Positions 24,054 to 31,281 of a DNA stretch of 33,635 nucleotides are shown piece after piece. Origin of the DNA: an uncultured Bacteroidales bacterium (GTDB lineage Bacteria > Bacteroidota > Bacteroidia > Bacteroidales > Paludibacteraceae); the NCBI GenBank assembly GCA_900316005.1, contig ONBH01000024.1, positions 1-33,635 of the forward strand, in the 5' to 3' direction. A model generated the notes under the pieces. That model was given only the letters and a program-made list of their open reading frames with translations, was not told the origin of the DNA and made no database searches. The translations under genes were made by a program, and so were the position numbers. The stretch's first letter is position 1. Each line of letters begins with the position of its first letter.

Positions 24054-24117
24054 ACTAGTACACTAGAGCACTAGAAAACTAGTACACTAGCACACTAGCA
24101 AACTATTCCACTAGTAA
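24054..24117. repeat. Octamer array, unit ACTAGNNN
   Basis: Eight 8-bp units in strict phase, each starting ACTA (ACTAGTAC, ACTAGAGC, ACTAGAAA, ACTAGTAC, ACTAGCAC, ACTAGCAA, ACTATTCC, ACTAGTAA). The first five bases are constant in seven of eight, and the last three vary. It lies between the alpha-amylase stop and its probable terminator, so it should be transcribed as 3' UTR. Confidence 0.85.
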
Positions 24118-24130
24118 AAACCCTAAATTC

Positions 24131-25447
24131 TCACTTCTTGTAAACCGCATAACCATACGCCGGCAGCGTGGCTTTCTCTGCCAGCGTGACCGTCTCGCCG
24201 GTCAGCAGATCGGTAACAGCCTTGCCCTTGAAATCCGCCGGATAGGTAATCTCACGAGAACTGTTGACGGTATTGCAAATAACCAATAACGCTGCATCGC
24301 CCTTTACGTACTCAATATACGGAACATCATCCACCAGCGTACCCGTCTTTTGTTCGCCCGTACGGAGGTACGCCGAGGCAATATACGCCTGATTGAGCGC
24401 AATCATTTTCTTGGTGACAGGTTTACTCTTCGAGAACGAGAGTATCTTATAGTCGAAGAAGTTGATTTTAGCCATATGACCTATCTCCTGCGAGGAATAA
24501 ATCATCGGTATGCCGCCCAAGAAAGAAGTCAGGCAGAAAGCTGACAACTCGCCTTCGGCATTGGTATAGAACTCCGAGGGCGCATTCTCCGCCGAGGCGT
24601 CATGCGAGGTAACATAACGCATCCTCTCCTTGCCTTCAGGAGTGGTGTTGTACTCGTTTTTGGAGATGGTAAGCAACTGCTTGAAGGTCTTGTTGCCGGC
24701 ATAGAGTTGCTGTATTCCCGCCAGATAATTCCAACTATAGAGCAGGTCAAAACCGGCATTATAATACGCGTACTTGCTGGTCTCGGCGATGAAGAGCGCT
24801 CCGGGTCGTGCGTCACGGACAGCATTGGTAGCCATCTGCCAGAAATCGGTAGGCACGCCGTGGGCGTAGTCGCAACGGAAGCCATCCACGCCAAACTCGT
24901 TGACCCAGTAGAGCATACAGTCGCGCATCGTGTCACAGACCGCCTGCACCGAGTAATCCAGGAACGTGACATCATTCCATCCGCGTTCGTCGGCTGTCTC
25001 GGCTTCCTGATACCAGTCGGGGTGGCGGCTTACCCAGCCATGGTCCCACGCGGTATGGTTGGCCACCCAGTCGAGGATAACCCGCATACCGCGTCCGTGG
25101 GCATCGTTGATGAGGGCGCGGAGGTCGTCCTTCGTACCAAACGCAGACTCAATGGCGCAGAAATCGCGAATGCAATAGGGCGAACCTACACTACTAACCT
25201 TTCCGCGCGGGTGAATGGGCATCAGCCACAGCACATTAACCCCCATCTCCTGCAGAACGGGCAGATATGCCTGAATGGTATTAAATGCCTTCTGTTGGGA
25301 AAAGAGGCGCTCGTTGCACTCGTAGATAATCGTGGTGTTCGCCTTAACGGTATCAACGGGGTCCGGAGTCGGGGTTGGTTCATCGGGTTTCTGAGCTGTG
25401 CTGCAAGCTGTCAGCAGCACCAGTAGGATGGGGAGTAAATGTTTCAT
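24131..25447 (-). CDS. Lipoprotein alpha-amylase (GH13)
   Basis: A 438-residue glycoside hydrolase. The signal peptide MKHLLPILLVLLTAC ends in a lipobox (LTAC), so the protein is a lipoprotein; a Pro/Thr/Asp linker follows to about residue 35. The GH13 motifs are in order: region I DWVANH, region II GFRCDYAHG (nucleophile Asp), region III FIAETS (acid/base Glu), region IV VTSHD. It should cut alpha-1,4 glucans at the cell surface or in the periplasm. No SusC/SusD genes are near. It is preceded by a consensus promoter on the same strand and stands alone as a transcription unit. Confidence 0.9.
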   Translation of the reverse strand: MKHLLPILLVLLTACSTAQKPDEPTPTPDPVDTVKANTTIIYECNERLFSQQKAFNTIQAYLPVLQEMGVNVLWLMPIHPRGKVSSVGSPYCIRDFCAIESAFGTKDDLRALINDAHGRGMRVILDWVANHTAWDHGWVSRHPDWYQEAETADERGWNDVTFLDYSVQAVCDTMRDCMLYWVNEFGVDGFRCDYAHGVPTDFWQMATNAVRDARPGALFIAETSKYAYYNAGFDLLYSWNYLAGIQQLYAGNKTFKQLLTISKNEYNTTPEGKERMRYVTSHDASAENAPSEFYTNAEGELSAFCLTSFLGGIPMIYSSQEIGHMAKINFFDYKILSFSKSKPVTKKMIALNQAYIASAYLRTGEQKTGTLVDDVPYIEYVKGDAALLVICNTVNSSREITYPADFKGKAVTDLLTGETVTLAEKATLPAYGYAVYKK

Positions 25448-25475
25448 TGTGTTATTTAAACTTTAATTTTGGGCA

Positions 25476-25507
25476 CAAAAGTACAACTTTTTTTTGAAAT
25501 ATGCAAA
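25476..25507 (-). promoter_or_regulatory. Promoter of the alpha-amylase gene
   Basis: Minus strand: TTTG (25504-25507), 20-nt spacer, TACTTTTG (25476-25483). The -33 box is extended as TTTGCATATTTC and followed by an A tract, almost the same as the promoter at 31333-31364. Confidence 0.85.
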
Positions 25508-25530
25508 TATTTTGTCAAAAAAAGAAAAAT

Positions 25531-25558
25531 ATTCATTATTCATTATTCATTATTCATT
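25531..25558. repeat. Heptamer array, unit ATTCATT, four perfect copies
   Basis: Four identical 7-bp units lie just upstream of the -7 box at 25568-25575, covering the place where a -33 box would be. The reverse complement of the same array lies at 31282-31309, also upstream of a -7 box. Confidence 0.9.
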
Positions 25559-25567
25559 TTTTTTTTG

Positions 25568-25575
25568 TAATTTTG
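25568..25575 (+). promoter_or_regulatory. -7 box for the flavin reductase gene, -33 box missing
   Basis: TAATTTTG lies about 40 bp before the ATG at 25617. The expected TTTG 20 nt upstream is absent; the position is inside the ATTCATT array. The number of repeat units could therefore affect this promoter. Confidence 0.6.
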
Positions 25576-25616
25576 CGCCCTCAAACGAACTGAATATCAA
25601 AAAAAAGATTATCGCT

Positions 25617-26231
25617 ATGAAAGTCCTTTTACTGAACGGCAGCCCGCGTCGCGAGAGCAACACCCTGCTTGCGTTGCAACAGATAGCTGACACCCTTGGC
25701 AAGGAGGGTATTGAGTCCGAGATCCTGTCCGTCGGCGTGCAGCCGGTACGCAGTTGTATTGTGTGCAACACCTGCAAGCGGAAAGCCGACAACCGCTGCG
25801 TCTTTGACGACGACCTCTGCAACCGTCTGACGGAGAAGATGCAGAGCTGCGACGCCCTGGTGGTGGGTTCACCCGTCTACTATGGTCAGCCCAACGGCGC
25901 CGTCGTCTCGCTCATTCAGCGGGCGCTCTATTCGGCGGGCGCATACTTCAATGGCAAACCCGTAGCAGGCGTGGCAGTATGCCGTCGCGGCGGAGCAACA
26001 GCCGCCCTGCAGACGATGATGATGCCTTTCCAGTTGCTGAACATGCCTATCGTCACATCGCAGTACTGGAATATCGTCTATGGTCAGGCTGCCGGCGAAG
26101 CCGCCCTGGATACCGAGGGTATGCAGACGATGCGTTCGCTGGCACAGAACATCGCACAGCTGCTCCGCGCCACAGAGAACCAACCGCTACCCACCTACGA
26201 GGCACGGCAGGCGATGAATTTCATTCGCTAA
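25617..26231 (+). CDS. NADPH-dependent FMN reductase / iron-sulfur flavoprotein-like
   Basis: A 204-residue flavodoxin-fold protein. The FMN phosphate loop is LNGSPRRESNT (residues 7-17), and a cysteine cluster C-x2-C-x2-C with a fourth Cys (SCIVCNTCKRKADNRC, about 46-61) resembles the iron-sulfur flavoproteins of anaerobes. GSPVYYGQPNGA is the second flavin loop. It would reduce quinones, metals or other acceptors using NAD(P)H. ATG 25617 starts the canonical MKVLLLNGSP; the longer open frame is repeat DNA. The protein ends with NFIR, as related Bacteroidota proteins do by memory. Its last codons are part of a 30-bp direct repeat shared with 30054-30083. Confidence 0.82.
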   Translation: MKVLLLNGSPRRESNTLLALQQIADTLGKEGIESEILSVGVQPVRSCIVCNTCKRKADNRCVFDDDLCNRLTEKMQSCDALVVGSPVYYGQPNGAVVSLIQRALYSAGAYFNGKPVAGVAVCRRGGATAALQTMMMPFQLLNMPIVTSQYWNIVYGQAAGEAALDTEGMQTMRSLAQNIAQLLRATENQPLPTYEARQAMNFIR

Positions 26232-26247
26232 AAACCGAACACCAACC
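26218..26247. repeat. Left copy of an exact 30-bp direct repeat
   Basis: Identical over 30 bases to 30054-30083, in the same orientation. It contains the last codons and TAA stop of the flavin reductase gene and, on the other strand, what reads as the last codons and stop of the DUF486 gene. The two copies bound the glnN-remnant/dapF/dapL/pyrG block. Confidence 0.9.
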
Positions 26248-26402
26248 GCCAACCCGACGAGCGCAGCAAAGCCATTGCCTACCACGACAACGTCATGCCG
26301 CTGATGGACGAGATACGCAGCCATGCCGACGCGCTGGAACTGATTGTGGACGACGAGATGTGGACACTACCCAAATACCGAGAATTATTGTTTATACACT
26401 AA
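26248..26402 (+). pseudogene. glnN: 3' remnant of a type III glutamine synthetase gene
   Basis: From 26256 an open frame of 48 codons ends at TAA 26400-26402. Its translation looks like the C-terminus of GSIII: AIAYHDNVMPLMDEIRSHAD, then LELIVDDEMW and LPKYRELLF, which match my memory of the Bacteroides GlnN tail. There is no start codon and nothing of the catalytic domain, and it begins right after the left 30-bp repeat. It appears to be a fragment carried at the edge of the inserted block. The sequence is still protein-like with no internal stop, so the event may be recent. Confidence 0.6.
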
Positions 26403-26484
26403 AATGTCAAATGTCGTACGGCTTTAGCCGATCGTTCGAGGCTTTGCCGAGATAAGAAATATAAAATGTCAAATATAAAATGAC
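26402..26484. repeat. Two heptamer runs, units AAATGTC / AAATATA, around the dapF start
   Basis: Two AAATGTC units lie at 26402-26415. After about 40 bp containing two small G+C hairpin-like stretches, four more units in phase follow at 26457-26484 (AAATATA, AAATGTC, AAATATA, AAATGAC). The dapF start codon (26480-26482) lies inside the last unit and the glnN-remnant stop inside the first. Confidence 0.78.
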
Positions 26485-27238
26485 ACTTCATTTTATAAAA
26501 ATGCAAGGGTGCGGAAACGATTACGTCTATCTGGACTGTTTCCGGCCGGAGGTGGCGGCATTTGTCGCCCGCACCGACCTGCACGCCCTGGCAAGGTGGA
26601 TGAGCGATAGGCACACAGGCATCGGCTCGGACGGCCTGGTGCTGATACTGCCCGGCGAGACGGCGGATATCCGCATGCGGATGTTCAATGCCGACGGCAG
26701 CGAGGCGGAGATGTGCGGCAATGCGGCACGCTGCATCGCCCGCTACGCCTACGAGCACGGCATGGCCGGCGAGACGATGACATTGGAGACCCTGGCCGGC
26801 CCCAAGGGACTGAGCATTAGGACGGAGGAAGGCAAGGTAACAGGGGTGACCGTCCGCATGGGCAAGGCCATCGGCAATCCGCACCGGGTGTTCTTTGTGG
26901 CGCAGCCGGAGGAACTGGATAAGGCTTTCGGACGTCTTTCCACCGCCCCGGAATACGCGGCCATGCGCGAGGCGACCAATGTGGAGTGCGCCTGCGTGCT
27001 GAACCGCAGCGAGATACGGATGCGCGTGTGCGAACGCGGCACGGGCGAGACCCTGGCCTGCGGAACAGGCGCCTGCGCAGTGGCGACCGAGGCCATGGAC
27101 AAAGGCCTGACGGACAGCCGCGTGACGGTGCATCTCAGGGGTGGCGACCTGGAGGTGTACCGCGACAGCGAAGGCGTCATCTATCTGAGCGGACCTGCCA
27201 CAACCGTCTTTGAAGGAGATTATATCACGGAGGACTGA
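26480..27238 (+). CDS. dapF: Diaminopimelate epimerase
   Basis: A 252-residue, two-domain epimerase that converts LL- to meso-diaminopimelate for lysine and peptidoglycan. The two catalytic cysteines are C79 (EMCGNAARC) and C194 (LACGTGACAVA); the N-terminal FIKMQGCGNDYVYLD and GSDGLVLI segments bind substrate. Length is slightly below the usual 260-275. It is markedly G+C-rich compared with the flanking flavin reductase and DUF486 genes. The next gene, dapL, starts 2 bp after the stop, giving consecutive steps of the same pathway. No promoter was seen directly upstream; it may be read from the flavin reductase promoter. Confidence 0.95.
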   Translation: MTLHFIKMQGCGNDYVYLDCFRPEVAAFVARTDLHALARWMSDRHTGIGSDGLVLILPGETADIRMRMFNADGSEAEMCGNAARCIARYAYEHGMAGETMTLETLAGPKGLSIRTEEGKVTGVTVRMGKAIGNPHRVFFVAQPEELDKAFGRLSTAPEYAAMREATNVECACVLNRSEIRMRVCERGTGETLACGTGACAVATEAMDKGLTDSRVTVHLRGGDLEVYRDSEGVIYLSGPATTVFEGDYITED

Positions 27239-27240
27239 CT

Positions 27241-28404
27241 ATGCAACCCAATACCCATCTGCAACAACTAGACGGCAACTACCTCTTTACGGAGATTGTC
27301 CGCCGCACGGAGGCCTACCGGCAGGCGAATCCCGACAAACAAATTCTGCGCCTCGGTGTCGGCGATGTAACGCGACCATTACCGCAACCTATTGTAGAGG
27401 CGATGCTCCGTGCAGTCGAAGAAATGGGGCAGACAGATACTTTCCGTGGATACGGACTGGAGAACGGCTATGCATGGTTACGCGAGGCGATAATAGAGAA
27501 TGACTATCGTCCGCGCGGTGTGACGCTCGATATCAAGGAAGTGTTTATCTCTGATGGCGCCGGCAGTGATATTGGCAACCTCGGCGAACTCTTTGCTGCT
27601 TCCAACCGCGTGGCTATACCTGAACCTGCGTACCCTGCCTATGTGGATAGCAGTCTCATGGCGGGGCGGCCGATTGAGTTCCTGCCATGCACGGCGGAGA
27701 ATGGTTTTGTTCCTTCGTTGCCTGAACAGCGGGCAGACATCATCTATTTGTGCTATCCGAATAATCCGACCGGCTCCGTATTGACACGTGGGCAATTGGC
27801 GGAGTGGGTTAACTATGCCCGCGCACACCAAAGTATCATTATCTATGATGCGGCGTATGAGGCGTTCATCCAGGACCCGGATATCCCGCATTCCATCTAT
27901 GAGATTGAGGGCGCCAAAGAGGTGGCTATCGAAGTGCGCAGTTTCAGTAAGACGGCCGGTTTCACGGGCGTGCGTTGCGGTTATACGGTCGTGCCGATAG
28001 AGACGGGCTTGCAGGCCATGTGGCTGCGACGCCAGTGTACCAAGTACAACGGCACCTCGTATATCTCCCAGCGTGGCGCGTTGGCGGCATATACGCCGGA
28101 GGGCAAGGCCGCTATCCGTGCCAACATTGCGTATTATCAAGGCACGGCGCAACTCTTGCTTAATGGCTTGCGGGCCTTGGGCTACGAGGTGTCCGGAGGT
28201 GTTAATGCACCGTATATATGGTGCCGCGTACCCAAAGGGTACGACTCATGGTCGTTTTTCGAGTATTTGCTCCATACTTGTCAGGTGGTTTGCACGCCGG
28301 GTGCGGGCTTCGGACCCTCAGGAGAAGGGTACATCCGTTTCTCCGCGTTCTCCGACCGCCATGACTGCGAAATGGCTTTGGAAAGAATGAAAAATATCGG
28401 TTAA
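27241..28404 (+). CDS. dapL: LL-diaminopimelate aminotransferase
   Basis: A 387-residue class I/II PLP aminotransferase that makes LL-diaminopimelate from tetrahydrodipicolinate in one step. Signatures are FRGYGLENGYAWLREAI, CYPNNPTGSVLTRGQL (substrate Asn), YDAAYEAFI (PLP pyridine Asp and Tyr) and the PLP lysine K237 in RSFSKTAGFTGVRCGYTVVP. The WLRRQCTKYNGTSYISQRGA segment is typical of DapL. It is a little shorter than the usual about 410 residues. Its product is the substrate of DapF, encoded just upstream. Base composition is lower in G+C than dapF and pyrG on either side, so the three may not share one history. Confidence 0.93.
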   Translation: MQPNTHLQQLDGNYLFTEIVRRTEAYRQANPDKQILRLGVGDVTRPLPQPIVEAMLRAVEEMGQTDTFRGYGLENGYAWLREAIIENDYRPRGVTLDIKEVFISDGAGSDIGNLGELFAASNRVAIPEPAYPAYVDSSLMAGRPIEFLPCTAENGFVPSLPEQRADIIYLCYPNNPTGSVLTRGQLAEWVNYARAHQSIIIYDAAYEAFIQDPDIPHSIYEIEGAKEVAIEVRSFSKTAGFTGVRCGYTVVPIETGLQAMWLRRQCTKYNGTSYISQRGALAAYTPEGKAAIRANIAYYQGTAQLLLNGLRALGYEVSGGVNAPYIWCRVPKGYDSWSFFEYLLHTCQVVCTPGAGFGPSGEGYIRFSAFSDRHDCEMALERMKNIG

Positions 28405-30015
28405 ATGAACAAGCAAACGAAATATATCTTCATCACCGGCGGCGTGGTATCGTCGTTGGGCAAGGGCATCATCTCTGCCAGCATCGGCAAACTGCTGCAA
28501 GCGCGCGGCTATGCCATCACCATCCAAAAGTTCGACCCCTACATCAACATCGACCCGGGCACCTTGAATCCGTACGAACACGGCGAGTGCTATGTCACCA
28601 TGGACGGCATGGAGACGGACCTGGATTTGGGGCACTACGAGCGTTTCACCGATATCCACACCACCCGCCACAACAGCATCACCACCGGGCGAATCTACAA
28701 GACCGTTATCGACCGCGAACGAAGGGGAGACTACCTGGGCAAGACCATACAGGTGGTGCCGCATATCACGGACGAGATCAAGCGGCGCATGCTGCGCGAG
28801 AACGAGCCCGACGAGCAACTGGATTTTGTCATCACGGAGGTGGGCGGCACCATCGGCGACATCGAGAGTGCGCCGTTTATGGAGGCCATCCGCCAGCTGC
28901 GCTGGCAGTTGGGCCGCAACGCGGTGTCGGTACACCTGACCTACGTGCCCTACCTGAAGGCGGCCGAAGAAATGAAGACCAAACCGACACAGCACAGCGT
29001 AAAGGAGTTGCAGGGAATGGGCATACAGCCCGATATCCTCGTGCTCCGCACGGAACGCCATCTGGACGACCAGATGCGGATGAAGGTGGCCTCGTTCTGC
29101 AATGTGGATCTGGACTGCGTCATCCTGAGCGAGGACATGCCCAGCATCTACGAGGTGCCCGTCCGTATGTTGGAACAGGGACTGGATACGGCCATCCTGC
29201 GCAAGACGGGTCTGCCGGTCGGCGAGTCGCTGTCCATGCAGTCGTGGTACGATTTTCTGGACCGCCAGCGGCATGCCGAAGGCCAAATACACATCGGCCT
29301 GGTGGGCAAGTACGACCTGCAGGATGCCTACAAGAGTATCCGCGAGAGCCTGACCCTGGCGGGCATCTATCACGGCGTGAAGACGGTGCTCCACTTCGTC
29401 AACAGCGAGCGGATTACCGCCGATAATGTGTCCGAACAACTGGCGGACATGGCCGGCGTCGTCATCTGTCCGGGCTTCGGGCAGCGCGGTACGGAGGGCA
29501 AGATACTGACAGCCGCCTACACGCGGACGCACAACATACCCACCTTCGGCATCTGCCTCGGCATGCAGATGATGGTGATTGAGTTTGCGCGCAACGTGCT
29601 GGGCTACCCGGACGCCAACAGCCGCGAGATCGACGCACAGACGCCGCACAATGTCATCGACCTGATGGAGGAACAGAAAACCGTAACGCAACTGGGCGGG
29701 ACGATGCGTCTGGGTGCCTATGCCTGCGACTTGCGCGAAGGCAGCCGGGCCCATGAAGCCTACGGCGGACAGCATACCGTTATGGAACGGCACCGGCACC
29801 GCTACGAGTTCAACAACGCCTATCGCAACCGCTACGAACAAGGCGGCATGAAGTGCGTGGGCGTCAATCCGGCGGCAGACTTGGTAGAGATAGTCGAGAT
29901 AGCGGACCACCGCTGGTATATCGGCACGCAGTTTCATCCGGAATACTCATCTACGGTACTGCATCCGCATCCGCTGTTTTTGAGTTTTGTCAAAGCCTGC
30001 GTGGGGAATGGCTAA
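28405..30015 (+). CDS. pyrG: CTP synthase
   Basis: A 536-residue enzyme that aminates UTP to CTP with glutamine and ATP. The synthase domain (1-270) begins TKYIFITGGVVSSLGKGIISAS and has KFDPYINIDPGTLNPYEHGE and the LDLGHYERF loop. The class I glutamine amidotransferase domain follows, with the nucleophile Cys in FGICLGMQMM and the His-Glu pair in QFHPEYSS. Length is standard. Its ATG follows the dapL stop without a gap. It is G+C-rich. In the Bacteroidota genomes I recall, pyrG is usually next to yidC, so linkage to dapF-dapL is unusual. The right 30-bp repeat lies 39 bp after the stop. Confidence 0.97.
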   Translation: MNKQTKYIFITGGVVSSLGKGIISASIGKLLQARGYAITIQKFDPYINIDPGTLNPYEHGECYVTMDGMETDLDLGHYERFTDIHTTRHNSITTGRIYKTVIDRERRGDYLGKTIQVVPHITDEIKRRMLRENEPDEQLDFVITEVGGTIGDIESAPFMEAIRQLRWQLGRNAVSVHLTYVPYLKAAEEMKTKPTQHSVKELQGMGIQPDILVLRTERHLDDQMRMKVASFCNVDLDCVILSEDMPSIYEVPVRMLEQGLDTAILRKTGLPVGESLSMQSWYDFLDRQRHAEGQIHIGLVGKYDLQDAYKSIRESLTLAGIYHGVKTVLHFVNSERITADNVSEQLADMAGVVICPGFGQRGTEGKILTAAYTRTHNIPTFGICLGMQMMVIEFARNVLGYPDANSREIDAQTPHNVIDLMEEQKTVTQLGGTMRLGAYACDLREGSRAHEAYGGQHTVMERHRHRYEFNNAYRNRYEQGGMKCVGVNPAADLVEIVEIADHRWYIGTQFHPEYSSTVLHPHPLFLSFVKACVGNG

Positions 30016-30053
30016 TGCCCATGTCCATTATCAAATAAACTGAAAGATTAAAT

Positions 30054-30083
30054 ATTTCATTCGCTAAAAACCGAACACCAACC
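30054..30083. repeat. Right copy of the exact 30-bp direct repeat
   Basis: Identical to 26218-26247. It includes the DUF486 stop codon (30064-30066 on the minus strand) and the last codons of that gene. Together the copies delimit about 3.8 kb. Confidence 0.9.
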
Positions 30084-30429
30084 ATACCGCCAGCACCAGA
30101 CAAACCGCAGCCAGAATGTGGTTCCATTGGATGTGCATATGGAAGGCCAGGACGGAGAAGATGATGAAGACGATGAGCGTGATCACCTCCTGAATAACCT
30201 TCAGTTGCATCAGCGAGAACGGTCCGCCGTTGCCCTGAAAACCAATACGGTTTGCCGGCACCTGCAGGCAGTATTCAAAGAATGCGATGCCCCAACTCAG
30301 CGCTATCACGCCGATGAGGGGCAGGGACTTGAACCACGAGAACTCGGCCATCTTCAGATGACCATACCAAGCCAATGTCATAAAGACATTGGAGCAAACG
30401 AGAAGAAGTATTGTATAAAATCCGTTCAT
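30064..30429 (-). CDS. DUF486 (DMT-like) membrane protein
   Basis: A 121-residue protein with four membrane helices, of the DUF486 family, related to small drug/metabolite transporters. Typical segments are CSNVFMTLAWYGHLK in helix 1, WGIAFFEYCLQVPANRIG between helices 2 and 3, and SLMQLKVIQEVITLIVF in helix 3. The transported substrate is not known. The last five codons lie in the 30-bp direct repeat. It faces pyrG tail-to-tail and follows the ttcA-like gene with a gap of about 50 bp that holds a heptamer array, so the two may be cotranscribed. Confidence 0.85.
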   Translation of the reverse strand: MNGFYTILLLVCSNVFMTLAWYGHLKMAEFSWFKSLPLIGVIALSWGIAFFEYCLQVPANRIGFQGNGGPFSLMQLKVIQEVITLIVFIIFSVLAFHMHIQWNHILAAVCLVLAVWLVFGF

Positions 30430-30450
30430 AGTAATTTACTATTTATTTCC

Positions 30451-30492
30451 ATTAACCTTTAACCATTAACCATTAACCATTAACCCTTACCC
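30451..30492. repeat. Heptamer array, unit ATTAACC
   Basis: Six units in phase: ATTAACC, TTTAACC, ATTAACC three times, CTTACCC. The stop codon of the ttcA-like gene (30480-30482) and its last codons lie within it; the array reaches to 22 bp before the DUF486 start. Confidence 0.88.
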
Positions 30493-31256
30493 GGCAGGTA
30501 TTCCGCCTTAACATTCTGCATCGCGTTCCATAGCGAGGAACGGATGTCGGGGTTGAGTCTCTCCAGCTCGGCAAAGATTTGCCTTATCTCCGTGCGCGAA
30601 GAGGCATGCTCAAAGGGGCAGAGGGCCTTCTGCTTTTGGTACGCTCGCAGTTCGGCATAGCGCCGGATGTCCGCTTCGTCAATAAGGCATAGCGGCCGGA
30701 TATGTGCCAAGGGCATCTTGTCTAACTGAAGCATAGGCGGCATGGTGGCAAACGACCCCTGAAAGGTGAGATTCATCAGCAGGGTATGCACAATATCGTC
30801 GCGGTGGTGCCCCAAGGCAATCTTATTGCAGCCCAACTCTTGCGCCAAATCCAGCAACGCCTTGCGCCTGTACCATGCGCATAGAAAACAGGGATCTTTC
30901 TCCCGCGCACTCTTCTCCCCCTTTGAAAGGGGGTCGGGGGGCTTGATCTCCGTGTCCCGCACCATGAATGGCACACCCGCCTGACGGCAGAAGTCCTCCA
31001 GATACGATAGGTCTGACTGATAATTACGTTCGCGCACGCGGACATGGACCGCTGTTACCCGGATTTTAGGCACAAAGATCCGTTGCTGACGACCCAAGAG
31101 CTCCGTCAGTAAGAGGGAGTCCTTGCCGCCCGAGAGGCCTACCAAAACATGGTCGCCGTCCGCCAGCAAACCATACTGCTGGCATGCCTGATGAAAACGC
31201 CGAAACAGGCGCTCACCCAACCGTTCTTGTTCTATCTGGAGTGCTGTCTTTTCCAT
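30480..31256 (-). CDS. TtcA-family tRNA thiolation protein
   Basis: A 258-residue PP-loop ATPase. The P-loop is VGLSGGKDSLLLTELL (SGGKDS, residues 42-47), followed by a C-x2-C in PCFLCAWYRRKALLDLA (about 123-126) and LGHHRDDIVHTLLMNL, all typical of TtcA and its relatives, which thiolate C32 in tRNA using an iron-sulfur cluster. Residues 105-115 (KPPDPLSKGEK), just before the C-x2-C, are encoded by a REP-like palindrome and look like an in-frame insertion. A -7 box lies 9 bp upstream of the ATG. Other TtcA-like thiolases are possible, so I give no symbol. Confidence 0.82.
   Translation of the reverse strand: MEKTALQIEQERLGERLFRRFHQACQQYGLLADGDHVLVGLSGGKDSLLLTELLGRQQRIFVPKIRVTAVHVRVRERNYQSDLSYLEDFCRQAGVPFMVRDTEIKPPDPLSKGEKSAREKDPCFLCAWYRRKALLDLAQELGCNKIALGHHRDDIVHTLLMNLTFQGSFATMPPMLQLDKMPLAHIRPLCLIDEADIRRYAELRAYQKQKALCPFEHASSRTEIRQIFAELERLNPDIRSSLWNAMQNVKAEYLPGKG
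30917..30933. repeat. REP-like palindrome inside the ttcA-like gene
   Basis: CCCCCTTT and AAAGGGGG form a perfect 8-bp stem around one G, followed by TCGGGGGGCTT. The composition and order resemble dispersed CCCCTTT...AAAGGGG-type repeats of Bacteroidota (from memory). Here it is translated as part of the protein. Confidence 0.7.
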
Positions 31257-31264
31257 TTGGGGTG

Positions 31265-31272
31265 CAAAAGTA
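31265..31272 (-). promoter_or_regulatory. -7 box for the ttcA-like gene, -33 box replaced by a repeat
   Basis: TACTTTTG on the minus strand, 9 bp before the ATG. No TTTG is found 19-21 nt upstream; that place is inside the AATGAAT array. The leader would be almost absent. Confidence 0.55.
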
Positions 31273-31281
31273 CAAAAAAAT

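Larger units (their letters stand above)
23340..24130. other. Gene-free island of hairpins and short repeats
   Basis: About 790 bp with no convincing gene. It holds, in order: two strong palindromes (23354-23371, 23379-23424), an 8-bp hairpin (23497-23516), an inverted repeat built of 9-bp units (23581-23646), a REP-like palindrome (23751-23771), a GAACCGA heptamer array (23778-23805), a 33-bp tandem repeat (23868-23953), a near-consensus minus promoter (23960-23991), a probable terminator with a 14-base A run (24002-24033) and an octamer array (24054-24117). Open frames across it are made of the repeats. Confidence 0.7.

Noticed and set aside
26399..27133. Long minus-strand frame opposite dapF
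   Set aside because: dapF carries both catalytic cysteines and its full length. The reverse frame is low-complexity Ala/His/Arg sequence typical of antisense in G+C-rich genes.
28318..29937. A 539-codon open frame on the minus strand
   Set aside because: It lies fully opposite pyrG, which has every CTP synthase motif. The frame is a by-product of the high G+C third positions and its translation has no recognisable motif.
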